Source: an uncultured Marinilabiliaceae bacterium
Lineage (GTDB): Bacteria > Bacteroidota > Bacteroidia > Bacteroidales > Marinilabiliaceae
DNA length: 64,000 nucleotides
Direction: 5' to 3'
Assembly: GCA_937920475.1 (NCBI GenBank)
Contig: CALEUX010000004.1
Location: 1-64,000 of the forward strand
In this document: piece after piece, positions 28,670 through 38,931 of the stretch
How the letters are laid out: each line of letters starts with the position of its first letter
How positions within the stretch are numbered: the first letter of the stretch is position 1
Translations under genes and position numbers: made by a program
The notes under the pieces: generated by a model
Databases searched by the model: none
Told to the model about the DNA's origin: nothing
Seen by the model: only the letters and a program-made list of their open reading frames with translations

Positions 28670-31285
28670 ATGATAAAGTCGCTATTCAATATTAAAAGAC
28701 AATTATTGCTGTTGATGACCATCTTTTTTATTGGTGGTACCATGGCCCAGCAATATCCATTTCAAAATCCGAACCTGAGTTTTGAAGAACGTGCCAAAGA
28801 CCTGATTTCAAGGTTAACCCTTGAAGAAAAGGCGGCCTTAATGTGCGACCAAAGCGAAGCCATACCCCGGTTGGGAATTCGCAAATTCAACTGGTGGAGC
28901 GAAGCCCTTCACGGTTATGCCAATAACGACAGTGTAACTGTTTTTCCAGAGCCCATTGGCATGGCTGCATCATTCAACGACGTGCTGCTGTACGATATTT
29001 TTAATGCAGTTTCGGATGAAGCACGCGCCAAATATCACCAATGGATAAACAGAGGCAATGAAAACAAGCGATTCCTCAGCCTGTCGGTTTGGACGCCCAA
29101 TGTTAACATTTTTCGCGACCCACGATGGGGCCGCGGACAGGAAACCTATGGTGAAGATCCATACCTGATGTCGCGCATGGGTGTGCAGGTGGTGAAAGGT
29201 CTGCAAGGACCTGAAGATGCCAAATACCGCAAGTTGCTGGCCTGTGCCAAGCATTATGCTGTGCATTCAGGACCCGAGTGGAGCCGCCACGAATTGAACC
29301 TGAACAATGTTAATCCGCGCCTGTTCCAGGAAACATATCTGCCCGCTTTTAAAGCCTTAGTGCAGGAAGCCAATGTGCGCCAGGTGATGTGCGCCTATCA
29401 AAGGCTCGATGATGAACCTTGCTGTGGCAGCACCCGTCTGCTGCAACGTATTTTACGGGATGAGTGGGGCTTTAAGCACATAGTGGTTTCCGATTGCGGA
29501 GCCATTACCGACTTTTTTACAACGCACAATGTTTCGTCAACGCCGGTACATGCTGCATCAAAAGGGGTTTTAGCCGGAACAGATGTGGAGTGCGTGTGGG
29601 ATAACTATCCGTATAAAACACTCCCTGATGGTGTTAACCGTGGTTTGCTTAAAGAGGAAGATATAGATAAAAGCCTGATGCGCATATTAATAGGTCGTTT
29701 TGAACTGGGCGATTTCGATGACGACTCCCTGGTGCCCTGGGCCCAAATTCCCGCTTCGGTTTTAAACTGCGAGAAACATAAGCATCTGACTTACAAAATG
29801 GCGCAGCAAAGTATGACCCTGCTCCAAAATAAAAACAACACACTTCCACTATCCAAAACATCGAAAAGAATTGCCATTATTGGCCCCAATGCCGACGATG
29901 CAGAAATGCTATGGGGTAATTATAACGGCACGCCAATCGAAACCATTACCATACTTGATGGTATAAAATCAAAACTACCAAAAAGCAGCGTTTATTTCGA
30001 AAAGGGAGTCGATTTGGTGGACGACAAAGTAACCATCAGCTATTTTCCGCAAACAACAATTAATGCGCGGGCAGGCTTTAAAGCAACTTACTGGAACGAC
30101 CCCAATTTTAACGGAACCCCGGTTGCTGTGCAACAACTCGTAAACCCCATTAAACTTACTGCTGCCGGACAACATGAGTTTGCTCCCGATGTATGGCTTG
30201 AAAGGTTTTCGGCTATCTACGAAGCAGAATTTACCCCTTCGGTATCGGAAGAAATTGTGTTTAAAGGAGGTGCCACCGGATTTTTTGAATTAACAGTTAA
30301 TGGCGAAACTCTGGAAACTTATACCAACTGGCGTAACCTATCAACCCGAATTCCATTCAAAGTTGAAGCCGGTAAAACCTACAATATTAAAATACGATAC
30401 GCCCAACGTGAAAATTGGCAGGCCAACATTGAGTTTAATTTTGGTAGAGAAGAGGATGTAGATTTTGCAGCCCTGATTAACCGGTTAAAAGGCATTGAAA
30501 CTGTAATATTTGTAGGTGGTCTTTCCGGGCATCTGGAAGGCGAAGAAATGCCGGTTTCGTTTCCGGGCTTTAAGGGCGGCGACCGTACGCATATTGAACT
30601 GCCCGCCGTACAGCGTAATTGTATGAAAGCCCTTAAAGCTGCCGGTAAAAAGGTGATTTTTGTAAACTGCTCGGGGTCGGCCATTGCCTTAACTCCCGAA
30701 ACTCAAAGTTGCGATGCTATTCTGCAAGCCTGGTACCCAGGCGAAATGGGCGGGTTGGCCGTAGCCGATGTTTTGTTTGGTGATTATAATCCCGGAGGTA
30801 AACTCCCGATTACTTTTTACAGAAATTCCGACAAACTTGGCGATTTCGAAGATTACGCCATGACAGACTGCACCTATCGGTACACCAACGACCACCTGTT
30901 CCCGTTTGGTTTTGGATTGAGCTATACCAGATTTCAAATTGGCAATGCCTCCATTAGCAAAACAAACATCAACGTCAACGAGAGCGTACAGTTAACCATA
31001 CCGGTTAAAAACATAGGCAAACGTGCCGGAACCGAAATTGTGCAGGTATACATCCGAAAAGTGAACGATTTGGACGGTCCATTAAAAACCCTGCGTGGCT
31101 TTCAGCGTGTTGAACTGGCTGCAGGCAAATCGCAAACAGCCACCATCGAACTCACGCCTTCAGCGTTTGAATTTTACGATTGGGCACAGCGCCAAATGGC
31201 GGTTACACCCGGCGAGTACGAAGTTTTTTACGGAAACAGTTCTGATGCTAAAGATTTAAAAATGTTGAAAGTTGTTATTCAATAA
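28670..31285 (+). CDS. GH3 beta-glucosidase/xylosidase-like with inserted PA14-like domain
   Basis: DLISRLTLEEKAALM; RDPRWGRGQETYGEDPYL; HIVVSDCGAI; PA14-like GFKATYWNDPNFNG...YNIKIRYAQRENWQANIEF. Confidence 0.94.
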   Translation: MIKSLFNIKRQLLLLMTIFFIGGTMAQQYPFQNPNLSFEERAKDLISRLTLEEKAALMCDQSEAIPRLGIRKFNWWSEALHGYANNDSVTVFPEPIGMAASFNDVLLYDIFNAVSDEARAKYHQWINRGNENKRFLSLSVWTPNVNIFRDPRWGRGQETYGEDPYLMSRMGVQVVKGLQGPEDAKYRKLLACAKHYAVHSGPEWSRHELNLNNVNPRLFQETYLPAFKALVQEANVRQVMCAYQRLDDEPCCGSTRLLQRILRDEWGFKHIVVSDCGAITDFFTTHNVSSTPVHAASKGVLAGTDVECVWDNYPYKTLPDGVNRGLLKEEDIDKSLMRILIGRFELGDFDDDSLVPWAQIPASVLNCEKHKHLTYKMAQQSMTLLQNKNNTLPLSKTSKRIAIIGPNADDAEMLWGNYNGTPIETITILDGIKSKLPKSSVYFEKGVDLVDDKVTISYFPQTTINARAGFKATYWNDPNFNGTPVAVQQLVNPIKLTAAGQHEFAPDVWLERFSAIYEAEFTPSVSEEIVFKGGATGFFELTVNGETLETYTNWRNLSTRIPFKVEAGKTYNIKIRYAQRENWQANIEFNFGREEDVDFAALINRLKGIETVIFVGGLSGHLEGEEMPVSFPGFKGGDRTHIELPAVQRNCMKALKAAGKKVIFVNCSGSAIALTPETQSCDAILQAWYPGEMGGLAVADVLFGDYNPGGKLPITFYRNSDKLGDFEDYAMTDCTYRYTNDHLFPFGFGLSYTRFQIGNASISKTNINVNESVQLTIPVKNIGKRAGTEIVQVYIRKVNDLDGPLKTLRGFQRVELAAGKSQTATIELTPSAFEFYDWAQRQMAVTPGEYEVFYGNSSDAKDLKMLKVVIQ

Positions 31286-31302
31286 TATTTAACCAATTAA
31301 GT

Positions 31303-31391
31303 GATGAAACGAGCAATGTAGAATGCTTCTACACACAAGGAGATGACTAAATGGCGAGTTCCATCTGACTGAATAAAACAAATTATAGACA
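31303..31391 (+). repeat. 89-nt structured intergenic repeat, copy 2
   Basis: GATGAAACGAGCAATGTAGAATGCTTCTACACACAAGGAGATGACTAAATGGCGAGTTCCATC...ATAGACA; inner hairpin TGTAGAA-TGC-TTCTACA. Confidence 0.85.
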
Positions 31392-31392
31392 G

Positions 31393-32304
31393 ATGAAAAA
31401 AATACTATTATGCTTTGCAGTTCTGGTGTTTACCATAATTGGGTTACATAATCCTATAATGGCACAAGCAACAGATATTTCTTCGGCGCAACCTATTAGG
31501 GTTGTTGAAGATGGTGGCACCGGTGCTTATAGTGCCATTATGTACACCGATGGTTCATTGCTGACCCATACCATATTCAGACCCAAAGACCTAAGTGTTT
31601 TTGGTGAAAAAAATAAACTCCCCATCATTTCATGGGGCAACGGAGCATGTGCCAATTCGCCCTGGGAGCATATCAACTTTCTATCAGAAGTGGCATCGCA
31701 TGGTTTCCTGGTTATTGCCATTGGCCCTATGCCAAAAGAAGGTGAGCGCGGCGGTGGCCAATCAACCGCATCGCAACTGATTGATGCCATTGATTGGGCC
31801 ATCGCTCAAAACAGCGATAAAGAAAGTGTGTTCTATGGTAAAATTGATGTCTCGAAAATATCGGTAAGCGGCATGTCATGCGGTGGTTTGCAAACCCTTG
31901 AAACCGCACCCGATCCGCGTATTACCACCGCAGTGGTTTGCAATAGCGGTATCATTGGTGGTGGAGGTGGAATGCCCGGAATGCCAGCTTTGACCAAAGA
32001 TCATCTGGCCAAACTGCACACACCTACACTCTATTTACTTGGAGGAGAGTCAGATATTGCATACAATAATGGGATGGACGACTTTAACCGCATCAACCAT
32101 GTACCAGTATTTGTGGCCAATATGGACGTGGGTCACGGTGGAACTTACGGTCAGCCACACGGTGGCGAGTTTGCCAAAGTAGCCACAGCCTGGTATAAAT
32201 GGCAATTAAAAGGTGATAAGGAAGCCGGGAAATTATTTTCCGGAACCCCAAGTTTGCTTTCCAAATCAGATGTTTGGAGGGTTGAGAAGAAAAATATACC
32301 ATAA
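31393..32304 (+). CDS. Secreted alpha/beta hydrolase (dienelactone-hydrolase/chlorophyllase-like fold)
   Basis: LPIISWGNGAC; VSGMSCGGLQTL nucleophile elbow; LYLLGGESDIAYNNGMDDF; VANMDVGHGGTY. Confidence 0.82.
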   Translation: MKKILLCFAVLVFTIIGLHNPIMAQATDISSAQPIRVVEDGGTGAYSAIMYTDGSLLTHTIFRPKDLSVFGEKNKLPIISWGNGACANSPWEHINFLSEVASHGFLVIAIGPMPKEGERGGGQSTASQLIDAIDWAIAQNSDKESVFYGKIDVSKISVSGMSCGGLQTLETAPDPRITTAVVCNSGIIGGGGGMPGMPALTKDHLAKLHTPTLYLLGGESDIAYNNGMDDFNRINHVPVFVANMDVGHGGTYGQPHGGEFAKVATAWYKWQLKGDKEAGKLFSGTPSLLSKSDVWRVEKKNIP

Positions 32305-32319
32305 ATAGAAATCAATTTT

Positions 32320-33714
32320 ATGAATAACATTATGTCAGTATTTTGCAAATTGTCGCTAATAGGGATTGCTTTTTTTGCAACACTTGCTATTTATGCACAA
32401 AACCCAATCGTTCAAACCTATTTTACGGCCGACCCGGCACCAATGGTTTACAACGGCACCGTTTATGTTTACACCTCGCACGATGAAGATTCAACGGTGA
32501 ACAACTTTTTTACGATGTACGACTGGCGCTGCTATTCGTCGAAAGATATGGTAAACTGGACCGACCACGGGGCAGTGGCTTCGCTCAAAAACTTCAAATG
32601 GAATGAAAAAACCAATGGAGCATGGGCTCCCCAGGGTATTGAGCGCGATGGGAAGTTTTACCTGTACGTACCCATTCATGGCGAAGGTGTATCGGTGTTG
32701 GTAGCCGACTCGCCAACAGGCCCCTTTACCGACCCGCTGGGAAGACGCCTCATTGTTGAAAGCAACAATGTGTGGCACGATATCGACCCAACAGTTTTTA
32801 TCGACGACGATGGTCAGGCCTACCTCTTTTGGGGAAATCCTTCACTTTTTTATGTGAAGCTGAATAAAGATATGATTTCGTATGACCGTAGTATTGGTAA
32901 TAATGGAATTGTAGCTGTTGAGATGACTCCCGAAGCCTTTGGTTCGAAAATAGGTCGTGATGGCAAACCCGGTACAACTTACACCGAAGGGCCTTGGTTT
33001 TATAAACGCAATAACTTGTATTACATGATTTATGCTGCCGAAGGTATTCCCGAGTACATTGCCTATTCAACAGCGCTTTCGCCCGAAGGGCCCTGGACAT
33101 ACAGAGGCCATATAATGCAGAGGGCCGACCATTTGGCATTTACCAACCATGCAGGCATCATCGATTTTATGGGAAATTCATATTTCTTTTATCACGATCA
33201 GGCTTTGTCGAAAGGCCAGGGTTTTAAACGGTCGGTGAGTGTGGAGCAGTTCACTTATAACGCCGATGGTAGCATACCGCTCATCATCCCAACCAAAGAG
33301 GGTGTTACAAAAAGTGTCGCCAATTTAGACCCTTTCAAAAGAGTTGAGGCAGAAACCATTGCATGGAGCGAAGGTTTAAAAACATCTGGCGATAGTCAAA
33401 CAGGTGTGTATGTTACCAAAATTGAAAATGGCGACTATCTGAAGGTGCGTAGTATTGATTTTGGCAAAGGTGCCAAAACTTTTGAGGCAAGTGTTGCTTC
33501 AGCTACACAGGGGGGGAAAATAGAAATCCGAATTGGACATCCCAATGGTGAATTGTTGGGCACGCTTGATGTTAAAAATACCGGTGGCTGGCAGAACTGG
33601 AAAACATTTAAATGTAAGGTTAAAAAAGCCAAAGGCCTTCACGACCTGTGTTTCGTGTTCAAAGGAGGAGAAGGCGAGTTGTTCAATTTCGATTGGTGGC
33701 AGTTTATTCGATGA
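32320..33714 (+). CDS. GH43 glycosidase with C-terminal CBM6
   Basis: IVQTYFTADPAPMVYNGTVYVYTSHDED; HDIDPTVFIDDDGQAYLFWGN; VEAETIAWSEG...LFNFDWWQFIR. Confidence 0.93.
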   Translation: MNNIMSVFCKLSLIGIAFFATLAIYAQNPIVQTYFTADPAPMVYNGTVYVYTSHDEDSTVNNFFTMYDWRCYSSKDMVNWTDHGAVASLKNFKWNEKTNGAWAPQGIERDGKFYLYVPIHGEGVSVLVADSPTGPFTDPLGRRLIVESNNVWHDIDPTVFIDDDGQAYLFWGNPSLFYVKLNKDMISYDRSIGNNGIVAVEMTPEAFGSKIGRDGKPGTTYTEGPWFYKRNNLYYMIYAAEGIPEYIAYSTALSPEGPWTYRGHIMQRADHLAFTNHAGIIDFMGNSYFFYHDQALSKGQGFKRSVSVEQFTYNADGSIPLIIPTKEGVTKSVANLDPFKRVEAETIAWSEGLKTSGDSQTGVYVTKIENGDYLKVRSIDFGKGAKTFEASVASATQGGKIEIRIGHPNGELLGTLDVKNTGGWQNWKTFKCKVKKAKGLHDLCFVFKGGEGELFNFDWWQFIR

Positions 33715-33735
33715 TAATTTCAAAACCATAGACTT

Positions 33736-36129
33736 ATGCAGAAAACCTCACTCATCATAGTGGTTTTTATCATGTTTGTATTTGGCGCACATGCCCAAAC
33801 ATACCAAAAAACCAATTTGGGAGCTAAAGCAATAATCAACAACCTTGATGTTGAAATTCAGTTCTTTAGTCCCTCTATTGTTCGAATTATTAAATCGCCT
33901 GTTGGAAATGATTTCAACAAGGAGAGTTTGTCGGTAATAAAAGCACCTGCACCAACTCCCTTTACCTTAAAGCAAAGTGGGGATTTACTCACATTAAGCA
34001 ATAAAAACATTGAAGTGGCTGTGAACCTGAAAAACGGGGAAATCGTATTCAGGAATAGTAATAATCAGGTTTTGTTTGCCGAAAAAGAGAATGGAGCAAG
34101 GTTTACCCCATTCAACGATGCAGGAGTGAGAACTTTCAGCGTAAGCCAGTCATGGGTGCTCGAAAAGGATGAACCAATTTACGGCTTAGGTATCCTCCAG
34201 AACGGAAAAATGTCGCAGCGCAATCAGGAAATGTACATGGTTCAAAACAACACCTGGGATTTTGTTACTTTCTTCCAGTCGGTAAAGGGCTACGGATTGT
34301 TTTGGGACAATTATTCTCCCACCACTTTTAAAGATGATTCAATGGCCACCTCGTTTAGTTCCGAAGTGGGCGATTGCATCGACTATTACTTTATGTATGG
34401 AGGCAATGCCGATGGCGTGGTGGCTCAAATGCGCGACCTTACAGGACAAGTGCCCATGTTTCCATTATGGACTTATGGTTACTGGCAAAGTAAAGAGCGT
34501 TACAAAAGTCAGGACGAAACTGTTGGTGTAGTCCGAAAATACCGCGAACTGGGCGTTCCGCTCGATGGCATTATACAGGATTGGCAATATTGGGGCAACA
34601 ACTACCTGTGGAATGCCATGGAGTTTCTAAATCCCGGCTTCCACAATCCGCAGCAAATGGTGAACGATGTGCACAACCTGAATGCCCGTATGATTATCTC
34701 CATATGGTCGTCGTTCGGTCCAATGACTAAGCAATACCGCGAGTTGGACGAGAAGGGCATGTTATTAAATTTCAATACATGGCCACAATCTGGTTCCGAA
34801 AAATGGCCGCCAAATAAAGACTATCCTTCCGGTGTCAGGGTTTACGATGCCTATCACCCCCAGGCACGAGATATTTATTGGAAATACCTGAACGATGGCC
34901 TGTTTTCGTTGGGAATTGATGGTTGGTGGATGGACTCAACCGAGCCTGACCATATGGACATTAAGCCCGAAGACTTTGATAACCAAACCTACCTGGGCTC
35001 GTTCCGCAAAGTTCGGAATGCTTATCCTTTGGTGAGCGTTGGCGGAGTATATAAAAACCAAAGGTCGGTAACATCTGATAAACGCGTATTCATTCTTACC
35101 CGGTCGGCATTTGCAGGGCAACAGCGTTATGGTGCCAACACCTGGTCGGGCGATGTGGTGGCTTCGTGGAAAGCATTGCACAATCAGATTCCTGCCGGAT
35201 TAAGCTTTTCGTTATGCGGCCTCCCCCATTTCAATAGTGACATTGGCGGTTTCTTTTTATGGGATTATAAAAACGATATTACCAACCCCGATTATCGCGA
35301 GTTGTATGCACGCTGGCTTCAGTTTGGTACATTCAACCCTATGATGCGCTCACATGGCGAGGGTGCTCCCCGCGAAATTTATCAGTTTGGACAAAAAGGC
35401 GACCGTGTGTACGATGCCATTGAAAAATACATCAATCTGCGATACAGTTTATTACCCTACATTTATTCAAGCTCATGGGATGTTTCGGCCAACCAGTCGA
35501 GCATGATTAGGGCGCTGGTTATGGATTTTGCAAACGATAAAGATGCTTTGGACATTAACGACCAGTACATGTTTGGTAAATCAATATTGGTTTGTCCGGT
35601 TACCAGTCCAATGTATTCAAAGGATGGAAAAGAAGATTTCAGTATAACAGGTCATAGGAAACTTTACCTGCCGAAAGGATCTGGTTGGATTGACTTCTGG
35701 ACAGGCGAAAAACTTGCCGGTGGCCAGAAAATAACCAGAGAAACCCCTCTCGACATAATGCCTCTGTACATCAAAACAGGTTCCATTCTGCCGCTTGGGC
35801 CCAAAGTACAATTTGCTGAAGAAAAGAAATGGGACAACCTCGAAATACGTATTTATGAAGGGGCCAATGGTCAATTCACCCTTTATGAAGATGAAAACGA
35901 TAACTACAATTACGAAATAGGGGCTTTTTCAACCATCATTTTTACATGGGATGATACGAAGAAAACTCTCACCATTAGCGACCGAAAGGGAACTTTCCCC
36001 GGGATGTTGGCCCAACGAAGGTTCAATATTGTGAAGGTTTCGAAGGACAATGGCTTGGGCGATAAAATAACCACAAAGTTCGACAGGGTTCTCAATTATA
36101 ATGGCAAGAGAACACGAGTGAAATTATGA
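33736..36129 (+). CDS. GH31 glycosidase (alpha-xylosidase/alpha-glucosidase)
   Basis: PMFPLWTYGYWQSKERY; DGWWMDSTEPDHMD; FILTRSAFAGQQRYGANTWSGDV; LPHFNSDIGGFF. Confidence 0.94.
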   Translation: MQKTSLIIVVFIMFVFGAHAQTYQKTNLGAKAIINNLDVEIQFFSPSIVRIIKSPVGNDFNKESLSVIKAPAPTPFTLKQSGDLLTLSNKNIEVAVNLKNGEIVFRNSNNQVLFAEKENGARFTPFNDAGVRTFSVSQSWVLEKDEPIYGLGILQNGKMSQRNQEMYMVQNNTWDFVTFFQSVKGYGLFWDNYSPTTFKDDSMATSFSSEVGDCIDYYFMYGGNADGVVAQMRDLTGQVPMFPLWTYGYWQSKERYKSQDETVGVVRKYRELGVPLDGIIQDWQYWGNNYLWNAMEFLNPGFHNPQQMVNDVHNLNARMIISIWSSFGPMTKQYRELDEKGMLLNFNTWPQSGSEKWPPNKDYPSGVRVYDAYHPQARDIYWKYLNDGLFSLGIDGWWMDSTEPDHMDIKPEDFDNQTYLGSFRKVRNAYPLVSVGGVYKNQRSVTSDKRVFILTRSAFAGQQRYGANTWSGDVVASWKALHNQIPAGLSFSLCGLPHFNSDIGGFFLWDYKNDITNPDYRELYARWLQFGTFNPMMRSHGEGAPREIYQFGQKGDRVYDAIEKYINLRYSLLPYIYSSSWDVSANQSSMIRALVMDFANDKDALDINDQYMFGKSILVCPVTSPMYSKDGKEDFSITGHRKLYLPKGSGWIDFWTGEKLAGGQKITRETPLDIMPLYIKTGSILPLGPKVQFAEEKKWDNLEIRIYEGANGQFTLYEDENDNYNYEIGAFSTIIFTWDDTKKTLTISDRKGTFPGMLAQRRFNIVKVSKDNGLGDKITTKFDRVLNYNGKRTRVKL

Positions 36130-36167
36130 ATTTTAAAGTCGATTGGTGGCAGTTTACAAAAAAATAA
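36130..36167 (+). pseudogene. C-terminal scar of a CBM6-bearing GH43 gene (FKVDWWQFTKK*)
   Basis: Shares 18 nt tcgattggtggcagttta with the 3' end of the GH43-CBM6 gene ending at 33714; in-frame TAA follows. Confidence 0.65.
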
Positions 36168-36284
36168 AACAAAACCAGTTCAATATTGTTCTCCAATCCT
36201 TTGACCAAATCAACAAAAATCTGAAGCGTAAAGGACAGATAGACTAACAGATAGATGCTTTCTAATTTCAAAAATTTTTAAAAG

Positions 36285-38672
36285 ATGAGGTTCATTAAAT
36301 CATTAAGCTTATTTATAATAGCATTTAATTTATACTTAAGCGCTTACGCCTGGGAAGGCATGCCTATGCCAAAACTTCATGTTGAAGGCAGGTATTTAAA
36401 AGATAGCCACGGACATATTGTTAACCTCCATGGGTTTGCCCAGACTTTCTCACCTTGGTTTAACGAACAGGGCACCAAATGGAACAATTATAATGTTCAG
36501 GCTTGCTTAACCTATAACAAGGGGATTATTGACCGGATACTTAGTGCCGGTTGGAAAATGAATTTTGTTCGTCAGCACATGGATCCCTATTGGAGCAATG
36601 CACCAGGGTGCACACCTCACTACCACGAAGCACATAACTGTTTTGATGAAACCCGTTTCAGAAAATATCTCGACGAAGTTTTTGTTCCTATGGCAGAATA
36701 TGCCATTTCAAAAGGTTTATATGTAGTAATGCGTCCTCCGGGTGTTAGCCCCGACCGTATTGAACTGAACGACAACTACCATCAATACTTAAAAAATGTT
36801 TGGAATATTGTGTCCCTGCATCCAAAATTGAAGAATAACCCACATATTATGTTCGAGCTGGCCAATGAGCCCATTCATATTCTGGGTCCCGATGGAACTT
36901 ATGGTGCCGGCACTCAGGGACATTTCGACAACCTGAAAACTTACTTTCAAACCATCGTAGACATTATCAGAACCAATGCCAATAATATTCTTTGGATTCC
37001 GGGATTAGGTTATCAGTCGCAATATGCCGGTTTTGCTGTTAATCCCATCGAAGGCGAAGACATTGGTTATGCTGTGCACGTTTATCCGGGCTGGTTCAAC
37101 AGTGGACAAGGATATGAGCCATTTCAACGTGGTTGGAACCAACAGGTTCAGCCGGTGGCCGATTTTGCCCCCATAATGATTACCGAAATGGACTGGGCTC
37201 CGGAACGACATAATAAATCGTGGGGTAAAGATATTACCGGAACAGCTGGAGGTGATGGGTTTGGTGCCAATTTCAAAAAAATTACCGATGAGTGCGGCAA
37301 TGTGAGCTGGTTGCTGTTTACCGACCCTCATTTACTGGCTGAGTTTGGAAATCCGAGTGCACCTGCCGATGTGGTTGATTTTCTTACCGACCCTGAGGCA
37401 TGCCCGTGGCCAATTTATCACTGGTATCAGGAGTATGCCAACGAATACGACTTTAACGGCGTTTCTGATGATTATTTAACCATGACAAGATTGTTCCTCG
37501 AGGGCAACAGTAATATCTCAGTGCTCACCAATAGCTCCAGAAGTTTAAGAATAAACGCTGAATTTGCCGATGGGCATATAGAAAACGTAAGTTCTTTAGC
37601 CGAAATTACAGTGAGTAATCCTGAGGTAGTTAATGTTACCAGAGGTAGAATTTTTGCACTTAAAGATGGGCAGGCCAATGTGGATGTTTCCTATACCGAC
37701 CGTAAAGGTAATCAGATGAGTCTTTCGCTTAGCATTGCTTCATCAACCTTTCCTTTAACCCAGGAGTTGTTTAATCCGGGTATTTGGGAAAACGGCACAT
37801 TTAATGAAGCAACCCGCACACTGAAAACAGGCCCCTGGGGTTTTGGCGGATGGCAATACAATGGTATTGATTTATCGGACTATAAATTTATTGTAGCCCG
37901 ACTAGGAGGCCCCAATACAGCTAATGTAAATTTCAGAATTTTTGATGGCCCCAGCTATTGGGGTGCTCCGGCATCTTACACCTTTGGCAACAATAGCGAA
38001 ATAGTGGTAATTTTAAACCATGCCACAAAAACCAATGATGCGTCTTTAAATCCCAAAAATATATACATTGCTGGTTTCTGGTCGAGTGGAAGCAACCCAT
38101 TCGTTATTGACACGGTATTCCTCTCCAACTCTCCCGAATACTTTACGCCCTTACTTTTTGCACAAAACAATACCGGTGTTGCCATTAACAAACTTGAAGG
38201 GTTTACTTATCGTGAAGATTTAGGACCTTCGCCGGCTAAATCATTTATAGTTTGGGCTGATATGCTTGGAGATAACGTGTTGATTGAAGCGCCCGATGAA
38301 TTTGAGATTTCACTTTCGGCAACAGAAGCGTTCGCGCATTCATTAACGCTTAACCATACAGGAGGAGATGTTGCCAAAACTGAGATTTTTATTCGGCTAA
38401 AGGCCGGATTAACAGTAAACACCTACTCAGGCGCCCTCACCATTTCATCGGTTGGAGCAACCACAAAAAATGTAACCCTCAATGGCAAGGTTGAAGAGCC
38501 TGTAAGTGTTAGGAATCCTGAAATGGATAATCTTCAGGTTATATCAATCGAATATTATTCAATTACAGGCCATCGAATTTCAAAAATTGAAACCTGGCAG
38601 GGAGTTTATATTGAGAAGAAACTCATGTCGGATGGAAGCATAATTACCAACAAATTAATGAATAAACGCTAA
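36285..38672 (+). CDS. GH5-type endoglycanase with Ig-like/accessory domains and T9SS-like C-terminal tail
   Basis: NLHGFAQTFSPWF; IMFELANEPIH acid/base; PIMITEMDWAPE nucleophile; bacterial Ig-like segment; tail IEYYSITGHRISKIETWQGVYIEKKLMSDGSIITNKLMNKR. Confidence 0.87.
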   Translation: MRFIKSLSLFIIAFNLYLSAYAWEGMPMPKLHVEGRYLKDSHGHIVNLHGFAQTFSPWFNEQGTKWNNYNVQACLTYNKGIIDRILSAGWKMNFVRQHMDPYWSNAPGCTPHYHEAHNCFDETRFRKYLDEVFVPMAEYAISKGLYVVMRPPGVSPDRIELNDNYHQYLKNVWNIVSLHPKLKNNPHIMFELANEPIHILGPDGTYGAGTQGHFDNLKTYFQTIVDIIRTNANNILWIPGLGYQSQYAGFAVNPIEGEDIGYAVHVYPGWFNSGQGYEPFQRGWNQQVQPVADFAPIMITEMDWAPERHNKSWGKDITGTAGGDGFGANFKKITDECGNVSWLLFTDPHLLAEFGNPSAPADVVDFLTDPEACPWPIYHWYQEYANEYDFNGVSDDYLTMTRLFLEGNSNISVLTNSSRSLRINAEFADGHIENVSSLAEITVSNPEVVNVTRGRIFALKDGQANVDVSYTDRKGNQMSLSLSIASSTFPLTQELFNPGIWENGTFNEATRTLKTGPWGFGGWQYNGIDLSDYKFIVARLGGPNTANVNFRIFDGPSYWGAPASYTFGNNSEIVVILNHATKTNDASLNPKNIYIAGFWSSGSNPFVIDTVFLSNSPEYFTPLLFAQNNTGVAINKLEGFTYREDLGPSPAKSFIVWADMLGDNVLIEAPDEFEISLSATEAFAHSLTLNHTGGDVAKTEIFIRLKAGLTVNTYSGALTISSVGATTKNVTLNGKVEEPVSVRNPEMDNLQVISIEYYSITGHRISKIETWQGVYIEKKLMSDGSIITNKLMNKR

Positions 38673-38700
38673 AGAAGATAGTTAGACTTTTAGATATTTA

Positions 38701-38860
38701 GAGGGGTGGAGACTTTTTAAAAAGTTATCAAACTCAATCTTTTTCTTAGTGTTCCTTTGTGTGAACTTTATTTTCCTTTGTGGTTCAAACGTTTAAGTTT
38801 TACCGCAAAGAGCTCAAAGGTTATCACAAAGTCGCACTAAGGACTTTTTAGACAGCCTCT
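38701..38860. repeat. MITE-like palindromic intergenic element (CTTAGTG/CTTTGTG type), copy 1
   Basis: Imperfect long inverted repeat cttagtgttcctttgtg...ctttgtggtt / taccgcaaag...cacaaagtcgcactaag; right end ACTTTTTAGACAGCCTC. Confidence 0.75.
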
Positions 38861-38931
38861 GCCTTTCTTAATTCTAATCATCTAACATCTTAATTTAAAA
38901 AGCATCTAACCCTTAATCAAATAACTGTTGT

